In this document: piece by piece, positions 18,353 through 27,305 of the stretch
How the letters are laid out: every line of letters begins with the position of its first letter
Numbering within the stretch: the stretch's first letter is position 1
From: CBDBIK01 sp965206145
GTDB taxonomy: Bacteria; Pseudomonadota; Alphaproteobacteria; TMED109
DNA length: 64,000 bases
Reading direction: 5' to 3'
NCBI GenBank assembly: GCA_965206145.1
Contig: CBDBIK010000005.1
Span: 496,001 to 560,000 of the forward strand
The notes under the pieces: model-generated
Told to the model about the DNA's origin: nothing
The model's database searches: none
The model's input: the letters and a program-made list of their open reading frames with translations, nothing else
Translations under genes and position numbers: made by a program

Positions 18353-18789
18353 GACTGCCCCCACGCGAGATCGCGCGTTCCCCAGGCGAGAGCCACCGGG
18401 AGGCGCGCGATCCCCGAAGTCCCGGGGCGCACCTCGAGCTCGCAGGTCGCCGACCAGGTGACGGAGCCCGCAACGGCGCGCTCCTCGTAGCGAATACCAC
18501 CGGCGCCGTCGACAACCCGCGCCTCGACCTGCGCGCCGCGCACCGGATCCGGGAACAGGAACCACGCGGCAGCGTTGCCCGCCGCCCATCCCTGGAACGC
18601 CTCGAGCTGTTCGCCGGTTCCGACCAATATCTGAACCGAGCGAGTATCGAGGGCCTCGGTGCGAACCCGCACCTGCCGAACAGCACCATCGTCGGCCTCG
18701 CTGCGAGCGACGTCGCTTCGGCGACCGGCCGCAAGCCCGTCGGCGACGATGCGCGCGTAGCCGGGCCAGACCGAGGACGCCACCGTCAT
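18349..18789 (-). CDS. Minor tail protein, unknown family
   Basis: About 146 residues, beta-rich, with a WFLFPDPVRGAQVEARV segment and a C-terminal VRPGTSG. It overlaps the tape-measure stop by 4 bp and lies where siphoviruses carry a distal-tail protein. No family assigned with confidence. Confidence 0.7.
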   Translation of the reverse strand: MTVASSVWPGYARIVADGLAAGRRSDVARSEADDGAVRQVRVRTEALDTRSVQILVGTGEQLEAFQGWAAGNAAAWFLFPDPVRGAQVEARVVDGAGGIRYEERAVAGSVTWSATCELEVRPGTSGIARLPVALAWGTRDLAWGQS

Positions 18790-21695
18790 GAAGACCTTCG
18801 TCGCACGTCGAAGGCACCCTCGATCGCGCGCGCCGATGCGCCATTGCTGGCGATGTCCTCGACAATCGCGGTCACCACCACGCTGCGCCCGTCGAATGCC
18901 TGGCGCGTCGGCTCGGCGAGCCGTTGCGGTGTGCCGCGGTTTTCGAAGTTGACTGTGATCTGCGGCGGTGCGCCGAGTGCCGACATTTGTTCAGGCGTGA
19001 ATACCCCTTCGCCGCGCCGAGCGATGATGGGGATCTCGCCGGGGCCCAGACCGGAACCGAAGCCGCCGACCAGGCCGCCGCCGTGATAGCGACCGGCACC
19101 GGCAAACGTCGCCGGCGAAACCCCGGTCCGACGGGTGCCGCTGGCGACACCAGCGATCAGGCCGGCGTGCCCCACGTTGTAGGGGAAGCCGCTGGCGGCG
19201 GATCCACCGCCATCCGTGCCGCCGTCATCCGTTTCACCGAAGATGTCGCCCAGCGCGCCGGCGAGCGGCGCCGTGATCGACCTCCGGATCGAGATCCGGA
19301 CCAGATCAGCGATGATGCTGTTCGCGAGGTCCCGGAAGCGGAGCTTGCCGGTGGAGGCGAATCGAACGAGCGCCTCCTCGGCACCCTGGAAGGCATTCGC
19401 AATCGCCTCTTTGGCAGCGGAGGCACTGCCGTCCGCCTCCGCCTGGATGTCCCGGAACGCCCGCACCGCGCCGTCTCGGAACTCGGTGCTCTCCCGGAGG
19501 CGGCGTTCCTGTTCCTCTTCCTCGATCGCCCGAATGCGAGTGACGTAGACGTCTTCGACCTGCGCCGCGAGCGCGTCGTAGCCGTCGCTCACGTCGTCTA
19601 GGGCCAACAGTGTTTCAGTCTTCCAGGTCTCCGCCGCCGCCCGCGCCTGCTCGTAGGGACTGAGCTGCCCGCGAACCGCAACAGCAAGACCTTTGAGAGC
19701 CGAGCGCTCGGCCTCGAGAAGCCGTGCTGCCCGGTCCTGGCGGATCTCGTGCTCGCGGTCGAGTTGCTCCTGCAGGGCGATCTCACGCTCCTGAAATGCT
19801 CGCTCTCGCACAGCCGCGATGGCAGCTTGCAGCCGTTCCTCGGCAACCCCCTCCGCGCCGCGAAGATCCTCGAGCCCGCGGAGCGCTTTGGCCTCCTTTC
19901 GGTCAATCAGAGCAATCCGCGACAAGGTGAGCCGCGCGATCGTGTCCTGGGACGCAGCGATGATCCGTTCAATCTCTGTCGCCGCGGCAGAGACCGACTC
20001 AGCAGGTCCGTCGCCGACCTTCGTAGCCGCAGCGGAGGCCTGCTCGGCTGCTTTCCCGAGGCCATATTCCACATCGGCCATGGCGATGCCGGCGGCTTTG
20101 CCGAGATCGGTCAACGCAGCCCGCAGCCGCTCGATCTCGGCCCGGAGCTCCGCAATCCGGGGATCGCCCCCGATGGCTGAAAACTCGCCGAGAGCATCAC
20201 GTCGCGCCGCTTGAGCCTCAGCGACGGCGAGCTCAGCTTCGGCTTGCCGAAGCAGCGCATCGATGGCCAGACGGCTCTTGCCTGCGAGCTCGTCGGTCGC
20301 ATCCGCCGCGTCCTCTGTCGAGATGATCATGGCGGCGAGAGCGCCGCCCACGGCCGCCACCCCTGAAGCGACGAGAAAGGCCGGATTCGCGCGCATCGCT
20401 GCGTTCAGGGCGAGCATGGCGCCGCTCAGTGTCCCCACGCCCCGTACCGCAACGATCGCGCCCGCTCCTGCCCCCGCCAGCACCAGGCCCAGCTTGTAGC
20501 CGACAAGAATGCCGACGGCGGCAACGACCAGTCGAAGATTCTCGGCGAGCAACTCGACAGCAGCGGCCATACTGGGGAGCAGTTCCGATCCGATTTGAAT
20601 ACCTTGGGCTTCCATGTCCCTCAGTGCCGCGTTGAAACGAAACTCAATGCTGTCGGCTGCCACTTTGAAAGCGGTATCCAGGTCCGCCACTCCCGACATG
20701 GCCAGGGACTGGAAAATTTCCGCCACGGTCTCCCCCTGGTCACTGAGCAACGTCAGCACGCCAACCAGCCCTTCCGTATCCGGGAAGATCTTGCTGATCG
20801 CATCTTGATTCTCACCGAGCGCGTCGCGAATCTTGAGCAACGTCGAGAGGAGACCCTCTTCCGAGAGACTGCGCCGCAGGTCCTCGACACTCAGCTGATG
20901 GTCTTTCATGGCTTTCCGGGCCTGCTCCGAGGGCCGGATGAGCTGCGTGAAAATCCCGCGCAGCGCCGTGGACGCGTTTGCAGCGTTGAACCCCGAGCGG
21001 CTGAGCACTGCCAGTCCGGCACCGACCTCGTGAAACTCGACGCCCAACTGCTTTGCCAGCGGCAGCAACGGCCCGATTTGTGGTGCCAGGGACGCGGCGT
21101 CGAGTTTCCCCTCCCGGACGGTGGCGATCAGTGTCCCGATGGCATCGCCGGCCGCGAGGGTTTCTGCCCCGTAGGTGTTCATCGCCGACGTCGCAGCATC
21201 AGCGATCGCCGTTGTGTCACCCAGACCCGAAGCGGCAGCTTTCGCCGACTGCCGAAGGATGTCGAGCGCCTCTGCGCCCTCGGCACCTGCCGAGGCGATA
21301 AAAAAGAGGGCATCGCCAAGCTCATTGACGCCGCGGCCGGTCTCCTTCGGGAGCTTCAGAATCTCCGCGCGGTACTTTTCCACCTCCTCCTTCGCGGTTC
21401 CCACCAAACCGGTGATCCGCGACAGCGAGGTGTCGAAATCCTGTGCCTTGCCAACCAGACGCCCTGCCTGCGCGACCGACACGTAGGCGGCTGCCATCAA
21501 CCCGAGCTGTGTGACCATGTTCCGCGCGGCACCGCGCGCGCGATCGAGACCCCGTCCAAGCTCTCGCGCCTGGCGCCCACCCGCCGTCGAAGAGGTGCCG
21601 AGCTTCGTTACCTCGCCCCGAAGACCGCGCAGCTCGCGCAGCGCGCCATCGAGGTCGGTGCGGATCCGCAGCGCGAGATCGAGATCACCCGGCAT
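18786..21695 (-). CDS. Tail tape measure protein, TP901 type
   Basis: About 969 residues. The N-terminal half has the TP901 core pattern (LPKETGRGVNELGDALFFIASAG and AAASGLGDTTAIADAATSA), followed by hydrophobic Gly/Ala segments near residues 390-470 and a long helical coiled-coil region near 550-750. The length sets tail length, and the hydrophobic part is expected to reach the host membrane. It follows the frameshifted chaperone gene by 3 bp. Its presence marks a long non-contractile siphovirus-type tail. Confidence 0.9.
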   Translation of the reverse strand: MPGDLDLALRIRTDLDGALRELRGLRGEVTKLGTSSTAGGRQARELGRGLDRARGAARNMVTQLGLMAAAYVSVAQAGRLVGKAQDFDTSLSRITGLVGTAKEEVEKYRAEILKLPKETGRGVNELGDALFFIASAGAEGAEALDILRQSAKAAASGLGDTTAIADAATSAMNTYGAETLAAGDAIGTLIATVREGKLDAASLAPQIGPLLPLAKQLGVEFHEVGAGLAVLSRSGFNAANASTALRGIFTQLIRPSEQARKAMKDHQLSVEDLRRSLSEEGLLSTLLKIRDALGENQDAISKIFPDTEGLVGVLTLLSDQGETVAEIFQSLAMSGVADLDTAFKVAADSIEFRFNAALRDMEAQGIQIGSELLPSMAAAVELLAENLRLVVAAVGILVGYKLGLVLAGAGAGAIVAVRGVGTLSGAMLALNAAMRANPAFLVASGVAAVGGALAAMIISTEDAADATDELAGKSRLAIDALLRQAEAELAVAEAQAARRDALGEFSAIGGDPRIAELRAEIERLRAALTDLGKAAGIAMADVEYGLGKAAEQASAAATKVGDGPAESVSAAATEIERIIAASQDTIARLTLSRIALIDRKEAKALRGLEDLRGAEGVAEERLQAAIAAVRERAFQEREIALQEQLDREHEIRQDRAARLLEAERSALKGLAVAVRGQLSPYEQARAAAETWKTETLLALDDVSDGYDALAAQVEDVYVTRIRAIEEEEQERRLRESTEFRDGAVRAFRDIQAEADGSASAAKEAIANAFQGAEEALVRFASTGKLRFRDLANSIIADLVRISIRRSITAPLAGALGDIFGETDDGGTDGGGSAASGFPYNVGHAGLIAGVASGTRRTGVSPATFAGAGRYHGGGLVGGFGSGLGPGEIPIIARRGEGVFTPEQMSALGAPPQITVNFENRGTPQRLAEPTRQAFDGRSVVVTAIVEDIASNGASARAIEGAFDVRRRSS

Positions 21696-21698
21696 CGT

Positions 21699-22351
21699 TC
21701 AGCCTTCCGGGCCCAGAAGACGCGCAAGCGCGCCCGCGAACGCCGCCGCGTCGTCCGCCCGGCGTCGAAGGTCGACTGCCGCGAAAAGACGCATCTGCCT
21801 AAGCGTCAGCCGCTCGCAGACGTCGTGATGGCCGGTTGCGTGGCCGGCGCGGACAAGTCCGTCGAGGACTTCTGCGATGCCGACAGGCTCGCCAGCATCT
21901 CCCGCCCCTGGAGAGCCCCGACGATCCTGCCCAAGATAAAATTTCGGTTTGCCGTCCACATCGCCGCCGACACGGACGTCGCGTCCGAGGCACCAAGGCG
22001 GCCGACCCAGGCAACCTCGCGGTCGCACGCCCGGGCAATGAGCGCAAGCCATGTGTCAGCGTGCTCGGACAACACCTGGTCGATGACGTCAAGATCTTTC
22101 ACCGGACCCTCGCACCCGCCGGCAATGTCGGTCAGCGCATCAAGCAGCGGCTTCGATCGCCCCTGCAGCTCCAGCGCCTCGCGGAACCGGAACTCACGGA
22201 CCGTGATTCGTGTCATCTTCCCGGTGTCGGGATCGCGAACGTCAACGTCGACGTCCGGAAAGAGAATTGCCGCCGCCTCGTCGTCGTCCGGGGCCGGGGA
22301 GTCCGTCCCGCCGTTGGAAGCCGTCACGGTCGCGTCGCTGGTCGTCGGCAT
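21699..22351 (-). CDS. Tail assembly chaperone, -1 frameshift fusion (GT-like)
   Basis: A slip of one base back at 21938-21944 joins the G-like frame to a second frame that continues as FYLGQDRRGSPGAGDAGEP and ends at 21699, 3 bp before the tape-measure ATG. The fusion is about 217 residues. The second frame lacks a sensible independent start. The C-terminal part (LTLRQMRLFAAVDLRRRADD) is helical, as expected of the T domain that binds the tape measure. Confidence 0.75.
21806..22351 (-). CDS. Tail assembly chaperone, short form (G-like)
   Basis: About 181 residues: a disordered acidic start (SPAPDDDEAA), then a folded part (MTRITVREFRFREALELQGRSK) and a Ser/Thr tail after the slip site. It lies directly upstream of the tape-measure gene, where G/GT-type chaperones occur. 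The start interlocks with the major tail protein stop (TGATG). Most ribosomes should make this form. Confidence 0.8.
   Translation of the reverse strand: MPTTSDATVTASNGGTDSPAPDDDEAAAILFPDVDVDVRDPDTGKMTRITVREFRFREALELQGRSKPLLDALTDIAGGCEGPVKDLDVIDQVLSEHADTWLALIARACDREVAWVGRLGASDATSVSAAMWTANRNFILGRIVGALQGREMLASLSASQKSSTDLSAPATQPAITTSASG
21938..21944 (-). other. Slippery heptamer for programmed -1 frameshift
   Basis: On the minus strand the zero frame reads ..A AAT TTT.., which is the X_XXY_YYZ pattern. Slipping back one base gives AAA TTT and enters the GT extension frame. The reading-frame arithmetic (stops at 21806 and 21699) requires exactly -1. Confidence 0.8.
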
Positions 22352-23169
22352 CAGCCGACAGACTCGCCGTCGATGACCAGAGCGGGCGCGCCTCCACCCG
22401 GCTCCTGGATCGCTGCAGTGAGCGGAATTTGCTGCTCGGCCGAGCGGCTCATCAACTGCATCTCGCCACTCGCAGCAAGACTGCATTTTCCTGCGTAAAT
22501 GTCCCGCCCCTGCGCCCCGCGCTTCGCGCTCTCCAGGTAGCGCACCGCGACTAGTGTCGCCTGCGGGATCGTGTAGCTCTTCGCCTGCTGACGCTTTTTT
22601 GCCGCCGGCGTGTAATCGACGTAGATCGAGGAATCGTCGGCGATCCCCGTCGCATTCGGCTGGATGTAGACCCGCCCGCGAGACGCGTCCACCTCAAAGG
22701 ATTCATTGTTCGCGTTGGCGAGCGAATTTGCGTTCTTCTCCGTTGCCACGGCAACCGTGCTCTCCGTGACGGCACCGGCACCACGGGGGTTCTGGGCGGT
22801 CCGGCCAAGCTGATACCAGTGCCCGTGCTTGACCGCGATCTTCTCGTTGACGACCGCTGTGGTGTTCGCCGCCACCTCCGATGTCGTGCCGCCAACAAAC
22901 AGCGCGAAGTTCTCGAGCGTCGTGTCGTGCAGCGTTAACCCCATCGTTCGGGTGATCTGCGTCAACTCATCGGCAAGCACCTGCGCCACTTCACCCGTCC
23001 CCGAGTAGATTTGTGTCCGCTCGCTCGTCACCGAAAGCGTCGCGCTGACGGCATCCCCCACGTAGCGCTCTCCAGTCGGGGCACTGTCGGCGTCGAGAAC
23101 GTCGATGAACAGTTCCCCTGAGCCCAGAACAATGTTGTTGGTGTGAATTTCAGGCGCGGTCTTCGACAT
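22351..23169 (-). CDS. Major tail tube protein
   Basis: About 272 residues, beta-rich. It starts with MSKTAPEIHTNNIVLGSGELFID and has a central VTSERTQIYSGTGEVAQ, the pattern of tail tube proteins. GGGAGGT precedes the ATG at 23169, so the longer open frame is not used. It lies directly upstream of the chaperone gene, the usual place for the tail tube gene. Confidence 0.8.
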   Translation of the reverse strand: MSKTAPEIHTNNIVLGSGELFIDVLDADSAPTGERYVGDAVSATLSVTSERTQIYSGTGEVAQVLADELTQITRTMGLTLHDTTLENFALFVGGTTSEVAANTTAVVNEKIAVKHGHWYQLGRTAQNPRGAGAVTESTVAVATEKNANSLANANNESFEVDASRGRVYIQPNATGIADDSSIYVDYTPAAKKRQQAKSYTIPQATLVAVRYLESAKRGAQGRDIYAGKCSLAASGEMQLMSRSAEQQIPLTAAIQEPGGGAPALVIDGESVG

Positions 23170-23338
23170 GGCTACCTCCCTTTCTGGACGCGGACGCAGT
23201 GGACACGAACTGCCCCTGCTCCTCGAGCCTCCGCACCTGCTCGGTGCTGAGCGTGACCTTCTCGCCCACCTCGTGCCGCTTGCCCTCCTGGACAAGCGGT
23301 TTCGCAAGCGTGCGGGTCACCAGTTTCGGTTCAGACAT
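23150..23338 (-). CDS. Small protein upstream of the tail tube gene
   Basis: About 62 residues. It has a short beta pattern (GKRHEVGEKVTLSTEQVRRLEEQGQF) seen in small phage proteins of the DUF7210 kind; this match is from memory and weak. AAGGAG precedes the ATG, and the gene overlaps both neighbours, so it is very likely translated. Confidence 0.6.
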   Translation of the reverse strand: MSEPKLVTRTLAKPLVQEGKRHEVGEKVTLSTEQVRRLEEQGQFVSTASASRKGGSHVEDRA

Positions 23339-23780
23339 GAGCTACTCCTTCTCCCCCGGAAATCACCGTCCGGGTGCGGTACTCCTCGAGCCAGGCGACC
23401 CGACTCATTTCGATTTCCAGAAGCCGGCCGCGGACAAGACGGAACGGCTCCTCACAATCCTCCGGCGTCCACCCGAGGATCGCTCCGCGCGTGACCTCGA
23501 TGGCAGCCGCGAGCTCGCCGCCGGCCTTCTCGCCGTGCGGATCGTCCGGAGCCGGAATCGACAAAGCCACGTTCGCAGTCAAGCGGACGTTCTGGATGGC
23601 TCCCGCACGACCGGCGAGGTTCTCGCCCGAATCGTCGAACGCCGGATACACGACCGCAGCCGGTTTTCCGAACTCGCGTTCCACCGCCGATGCTTCCAGG
23701 GCACCGAACACTTCGCCGAAGTAGCCCGTCTCCCGAAGACGCACGATCACACGCTCGATTACCGAGACACTGCCGGTCAT
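23331..23780 (-). CDS. Mu gp37-like/DUF1834 tail terminator-type protein
   Basis: About 149 residues. The N-terminus VSVIERVIVRLRETGYFGEVFG and the following VVYPAFDDSGENLAG match Mu gp37-like proteins, which act at the head-tail or tail-end joint. It interlocks with its neighbours (TGATG at 23778-23782). The upstream part of the long frame is a shadow. Confidence 0.7.
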   Translation of the reverse strand: MTGSVSVIERVIVRLRETGYFGEVFGALEASAVEREFGKPAAVVYPAFDDSGENLAGRAGAIQNVRLTANVALSIPAPDDPHGEKAGGELAAAIEVTRGAILGWTPEDCEEPFRLVRGRLLEIEMSRVAWLEEYRTRTVISGGEGVAHV

Positions 23781-24292
23781 CACCGGCCCTCCCCGAGATG
23801 CTGGCTCACCACGCGGGCGATCATCGCCCGATCGTCCCTGGAGATGCCGAGGAACGGTCGCGCCGGGATTTCGCTTCCAGGATGCTCGACCTTCTTTACC
23901 GGATGGCGCGCACCCGGCCAGTAGAGCGCCTTGCGGCGCTTCGGCCGGATCGTCCGCGGCGGCGTCTTGCCGCCAAATTGATGAATCGCCGCGTAGACCA
24001 CGTTGGTTCCGACCTCCACAGCGTCTGCCTGGAGACTGTGGGTGATCGAAGCGCGAAGCCGACCGGTGCCCGTGAGCGTCTGCCCGTTCTCGGCCTGCGC
24101 ACGCCCCGACTTCGGCCACGGGGCACCGTCCGGGCCGTGCTCCAGCTCGAAGCGCCGCTCGACCGACAGCACCAGGCGACCGCCGATCTCGTCCAGGATC
24201 GGTGAGGGGTCTTCGATTTTCCCGACAAGGCGGCCAAACTGCGACCGGAACTCTTTGTCATCGAACCGGATTTCAACCCCCGCTCCAGCCAT
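23780..24292 (-). CDS. Phage virion morphogenesis protein (Mu gpG-like)
   Basis: About 170 residues. GVEIRFDDKEFRSQFGRLV, GRLRASITHSLQADAVEVGTNVVYAAIHQFG and RPFLGIS are the conserved blocks of the phage virion morphogenesis family, needed for tail completion. The ATG at 24292 interlocks with the DUF1320 stop. In Mu this gene follows F; here it is embedded in the leftward block. Confidence 0.85.
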   Translation of the reverse strand: MAGAGVEIRFDDKEFRSQFGRLVGKIEDPSPILDEIGGRLVLSVERRFELEHGPDGAPWPKSGRAQAENGQTLTGTGRLRASITHSLQADAVEVGTNVVYAAIHQFGGKTPPRTIRPKRRKALYWPGARHPVKKVEHPGSEIPARPFLGISRDDRAMIARVVSQHLGEGR

Positions 24293-24696
24293 TAGACTCC
24301 CTCCAGGTTGGTGGCGGTCATCACCGGAGCGTCCGGACATGTGCTGTCACGGACCTGGCGCACCGGGATCTCTACGCCTTGCTCGTCAAAGAGTGTCACG
24401 CTCCCGTCAACCAGGCCCTTGAGGGTTTTCCGCGCCTGGCGCGCGCGATCCCGCACGACGTCAGGCAGCTCACGGCCGTAAAGCCTCGCGCGTGCAATGT
24501 CGCACGCAATCAGTCGCAACTGCGGATGCTCGTCACCGGCAAGCGGCAGAGCGAACGTCGAAGCGAGTTTGCCGTCGAGCTCGGCGTGCGTGTCCGCAAG
24601 CGCCGTCATCACCCGGCCGGACCTCGTATCGTCCAAACGTTGGATCTCGTCGGCCGAGAAACGAGCCTCCAAGTCCTCGCGGGTCGCATACGGCAC
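24292..24696 (-). CDS. DUF1320 head-tail connector protein (Mu gp36-like)
   Basis: About 134 residues. It begins MPYATREDLEARFSADEIQRLDD and has IACDIARARLYGRELPD, the standard DUF1320 pattern. These proteins form the head-tail connector ring in Mu-like phages. It follows the major capsid gene by 9 bp. Confidence 0.85.
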   Translation of the reverse strand: MPYATREDLEARFSADEIQRLDDTRSGRVMTALADTHAELDGKLASTFALPLAGDEHPQLRLIACDIARARLYGRELPDVVRDRARQARKTLKGLVDGSVTLFDEQGVEIPVRQVRDSTCPDAPVMTATNLEGV

Positions 24697-24705
24697 CGCT
24701 AGGCC

Positions 24706-25650
24706 TCAGGCAACCGCGTTCTTGAAGTGGTATCCCGCTGCTTTCCAGGCGACGAGTTCCTTGACGCACTCCGTGACTTTGACGATCTCCGCACCGGCAA
24801 CGCCAATCGAATCGTCGTGGTAGGTCATCACCTGACGACCCATCCACTCCGCTGTGAAGCAGTAAGTGGGTTGTGCGCTCATGGCCCCGGAAACCGCAGG
24901 GTTCAGGTGGACCAGAGAGGCATGCTTACCCCATAGCCGCGTGTGGCTCGCATTCTGCCCCTTCGCCGCCGAGTTGTGGAAAGATCGTCCAATAATTATC
25001 CGGTCGAGCTCGAACAGCTCCGCCACCGCATCGCGCATCGCAAGGCCAGCAGCACCAGTGCCCGCACCCGAGCGCGCCGTAGCCTCGACGATCTTCGGGT
25101 GGCGCCGCAACGCCGTCCAAGAGGACTGCCCCAGCACCAGCGCGTTCGGCCTCAGTAACGGTTTGTCCATCGCCTCGGCGATCGATTTGATCGGGTCGCT
25201 GTTTGAATGCGACCACTGCGATGTGCCCGACAGCGTCGCTTGATGAGCTGTCTCGTAATTTCCAGCCGCAAACACCAGGTCTGCCACCCGTTTCTCGCGC
25301 GCCAGCGCCACCAGCGTCGAGGTATTCATCGTCGCCTCAGCCAGCGGATCCCAACTCGTCGAGCCGCTGCGGGCGACGTGGACGTCTTTCACCGGCACCG
25401 AGTCCTCAAGGCCGTGGTCTTCGGTCGATTCGGTCACGTGATCCGTGCCAAATTCCACCTGATTGGCTCGCGAACGGCGGCCGATCAGGGTTTCGGGAAT
25501 CTTGTGAGTCTCGCCCGGGCGGCCCCGGGCGTATGTGAATTTCTCCGCGGGCACCATCACCCGCGGACACACCTCATCGGCGATCAGGCCCTCGGGTTTC
25601 ACCGTCATCGCGATTTGGGTGAGGCGGGTTTCGATTGCAAAGGGGGGCAT
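24706..25650 (-). CDS. Major capsid protein
   Basis: About 314 residues. VCPRVMVPAEKFTYARGR near residue 30, GSTSWDPLAEA and NALVLGQSSWTALRRHPKIVE are typical of major capsid proteins of B3-like and Mu-like phages. It lies between the DUF2190 and DUF1320 genes, as in those phages. Expected to form HK97-type shells around the nested scaffold protein. Confidence 0.85.
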   Translation of the reverse strand: MPPFAIETRLTQIAMTVKPEGLIADEVCPRVMVPAEKFTYARGRPGETHKIPETLIGRRSRANQVEFGTDHVTESTEDHGLEDSVPVKDVHVARSGSTSWDPLAEATMNTSTLVALAREKRVADLVFAAGNYETAHQATLSGTSQWSHSNSDPIKSIAEAMDKPLLRPNALVLGQSSWTALRRHPKIVEATARSGAGTGAAGLAMRDAVAELFELDRIIIGRSFHNSAAKGQNASHTRLWGKHASLVHLNPAVSGAMSAQPTYCFTAEWMGRQVMTYHDDSIGVAGAEIVKVTECVKELVAWKAAGYHFKNAVA

Positions 25651-25668
25651 GTGCTTGTTCTCCTAGCT

Positions 25669-26031
25669 CTAGTAGCGCAGCGGTCGGACGTGAGCGCTGC
25701 CAATGTCGCCGGTCACACCGGCTCGATCGGCAACGCCAACGCACCAGTCGTTGGCCGTCGTTGTTGAAACGGCCTTGCCGTCGGCGGTCGCCTTCAAGCA
25801 GTCGCCGGCCGCGACAGTGCCGCCGTACTCGATCTCGGCGATGCCCTCGCGGTGCACGTCGAGACGGGCGTCGTCGGCAGCATCGATCGCGTGCGAGACC
25901 CCGATTGGCGGCTTCGTCGCGTCCGAGGCCTCCTTTGCTTGGCCGGCCTTGGCACCGTGGATCACGATCCGGTGCGCCTTTACGGCACCGTCCGCAACGT
26001 GATTAGTGATCAGTGTGTCGTGTCGTGGCAT
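25669..26031 (-). CDS. DUF2190-like capsid decoration protein
   Basis: About 120 residues, Gly/Ala-rich beta protein with IEYGGTVAAGDCLKATADGKAV and a WCVGVADRAG segment, the pattern of DUF2190 and related capsid stabilising proteins. It directly follows the protease/scaffold gene and precedes the major capsid gene. Confidence 0.75.
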   Translation of the reverse strand: MPRHDTLITNHVADGAVKAHRIVIHGAKAGQAKEASDATKPPIGVSHAIDAADDARLDVHREGIAEIEYGGTVAAGDCLKATADGKAVSTTTANDWCVGVADRAGVTGDIGSAHVRPLRY

Positions 26032-26583
26032 CTAAGCCTCCCTCGTGTTGGTGTCGGCATTGGCGCGAACAGCATCGACCGCGGCGGCATACGTCACCGT
26101 CTCGTCGCGCTCGCGCGCCGTCTTCATGTAGGCCCGGGCCCGCGCAGCAACCCGCTCGTTAGCCAAGCGGTCGTCGGCAAGGGCACCGTCTTCGGACGGT
26201 GTGCGGGCAGGGTTCGAACGTTCGGCGTAGTCGACCCGCTTGTTGAGGCCGCCAACAAACTCGAGGAACCACTCACGCGGCGATGTTTCGATCCGGCCAG
26301 CGTCGGCCCCCGCGAACGAGAGCGTCGTCGCTCCGTCCCCGTCGCCGAGCGAGGTCAGGAACGCTACCGCCCCCGCCTTCTCACGCGGCAGAAGTCGCCC
26401 GTCCGAGATAGCTTTCTCGATCTCGGCTTCCGCCGCCGCGGTGCGCTCGCGCTCCGCGAACGCGGTCTCCTTCTCTGCGAGTCCCTTCTCGCGGGCGTCC
26501 AGTTCAGCCGTCCGCTCCTTGAGCGCGGCACTGGACGGTGAATCTTCCCGGCCTCCGGCCGGAGTCTTGTCGTCTTCGGGCAT
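26032..26583 (-). CDS. Nested scaffold protein, internal start in the protease gene (Mu gpZ-like)
   Basis: An in-frame ATG at 26583 (MPEDDKTPAGG) is preceded by AAGGAGG at good spacing. It opens exactly at the protease/scaffold junction and gives about 183 residues of mostly coiled coil. Mu (I/Z) and lambda (C/Nu3) use the same in-frame nesting, which supports translation from here. Confidence 0.7.
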   Translation of the reverse strand: MPEDDKTPAGGREDSPSSAALKERTAELDAREKGLAEKETAFAERERTAAAEAEIEKAISDGRLLPREKAGAVAFLTSLGDGDGATTLSFAGADAGRIETSPREWFLEFVGGLNKRVDYAERSNPARTPSEDGALADDRLANERVAARARAYMKTARERDETVTYAAAVDAVRANADTNTREA

Positions 26584-27300
26584 TTCTGCCTCCTTGTTGG
26601 TGTCGGTGATGTTATTGGTGTCGGTAGCCGGCGCTGCAGGTCCCCCCTCCGGGAGGTCAACGCGCTCGGAAAAATTGGTCGTCGCGTCGCCGGACACGTC
26701 GTCGTGGCCGTCCTCGCGGGCGGATGGTTCAATGCCCTCCAGTTGCCATGCGGGCACGATCCTGTCGGCCGTCTCCAGATCGTTGCTGTCGATGATCCAC
26801 TCGCGCACGCTGCGCAACACCGCAGCAATCCGCCGGATCCCGTCCCGGAGGACGCCCTCGCTGGAGGCGAACTCGTAAGTCGCAAATGATGCAGGCGCCG
26901 CGAACCGCGTCGGCGCCAGGCCGCTTACAGCCGGTGCCGCACCGCCCAGGAAGCCGATATGCCGCAGCGAGAAAGTGCCGTCCTGGCCCTTGAGTAGCGC
27001 CACCGAACGGCCGGCGTATCGACCCTCCTCGACCGCCTCGCGGAACGCCGGCGCAATGTCACGAAGTCGCGCCTGGAGGCGGTCGCCGACGCGTCGAATT
27101 CGATCGACCCAGCCGTAGGCCGGTGCGTCGTCCTCGGGGTGCCCGACGACAACCGGGACCGGATCCTGATCAGCGTAGTTGGAGACGATCCCGTCGAGAG
27201 TCGCCGCGTCAAAACTGTTTTTGGAGCCGCGCATGTCGGTGTGGGTGCCCGCTCGGAACACATCGAACCACCCATCAAGTGCGCTGAACTTCGCAGGCAT
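26032..27300 (-). CDS. Prohead protease with C-terminal scaffold (Mu gpI-like)
   Basis: About 422 residues. The first 160 have the Mu-type protease pattern (VPVVVGHPEDDAPAYGWVDRI and GRYAGRSVALLKG). The C-terminal half after about residue 240 is a charged coiled coil (ELDAREKGLAEKETAFAERERT), typical of scaffold. It is the first gene of the leftward late block; its GGAGG site is 7 bases from the ATG but lies in a hairpin. A nested start at 26583 makes free scaffold. Confidence 0.85.
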   Translation of the reverse strand: MPAKFSALDGWFDVFRAGTHTDMRGSKNSFDAATLDGIVSNYADQDPVPVVVGHPEDDAPAYGWVDRIRRVGDRLQARLRDIAPAFREAVEEGRYAGRSVALLKGQDGTFSLRHIGFLGGAAPAVSGLAPTRFAAPASFATYEFASSEGVLRDGIRRIAAVLRSVREWIIDSNDLETADRIVPAWQLEGIEPSAREDGHDDVSGDATTNFSERVDLPEGGPAAPATDTNNITDTNKEAEMPEDDKTPAGGREDSPSSAALKERTAELDAREKGLAEKETAFAERERTAAAEAEIEKAISDGRLLPREKAGAVAFLTSLGDGDGATTLSFAGADAGRIETSPREWFLEFVGGLNKRVDYAERSNPARTPSEDGALADDRLANERVAARARAYMKTARERDETVTYAAAVDAVRANADTNTREA

Positions 27301-27305
27301 CGATC

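Noticed and set aside
20595..22376. 593-codon plus-strand frame opposite the tape measure and chaperone genes
   Set aside because: It crosses three well-supported minus-strand genes and has no recognisable domain.
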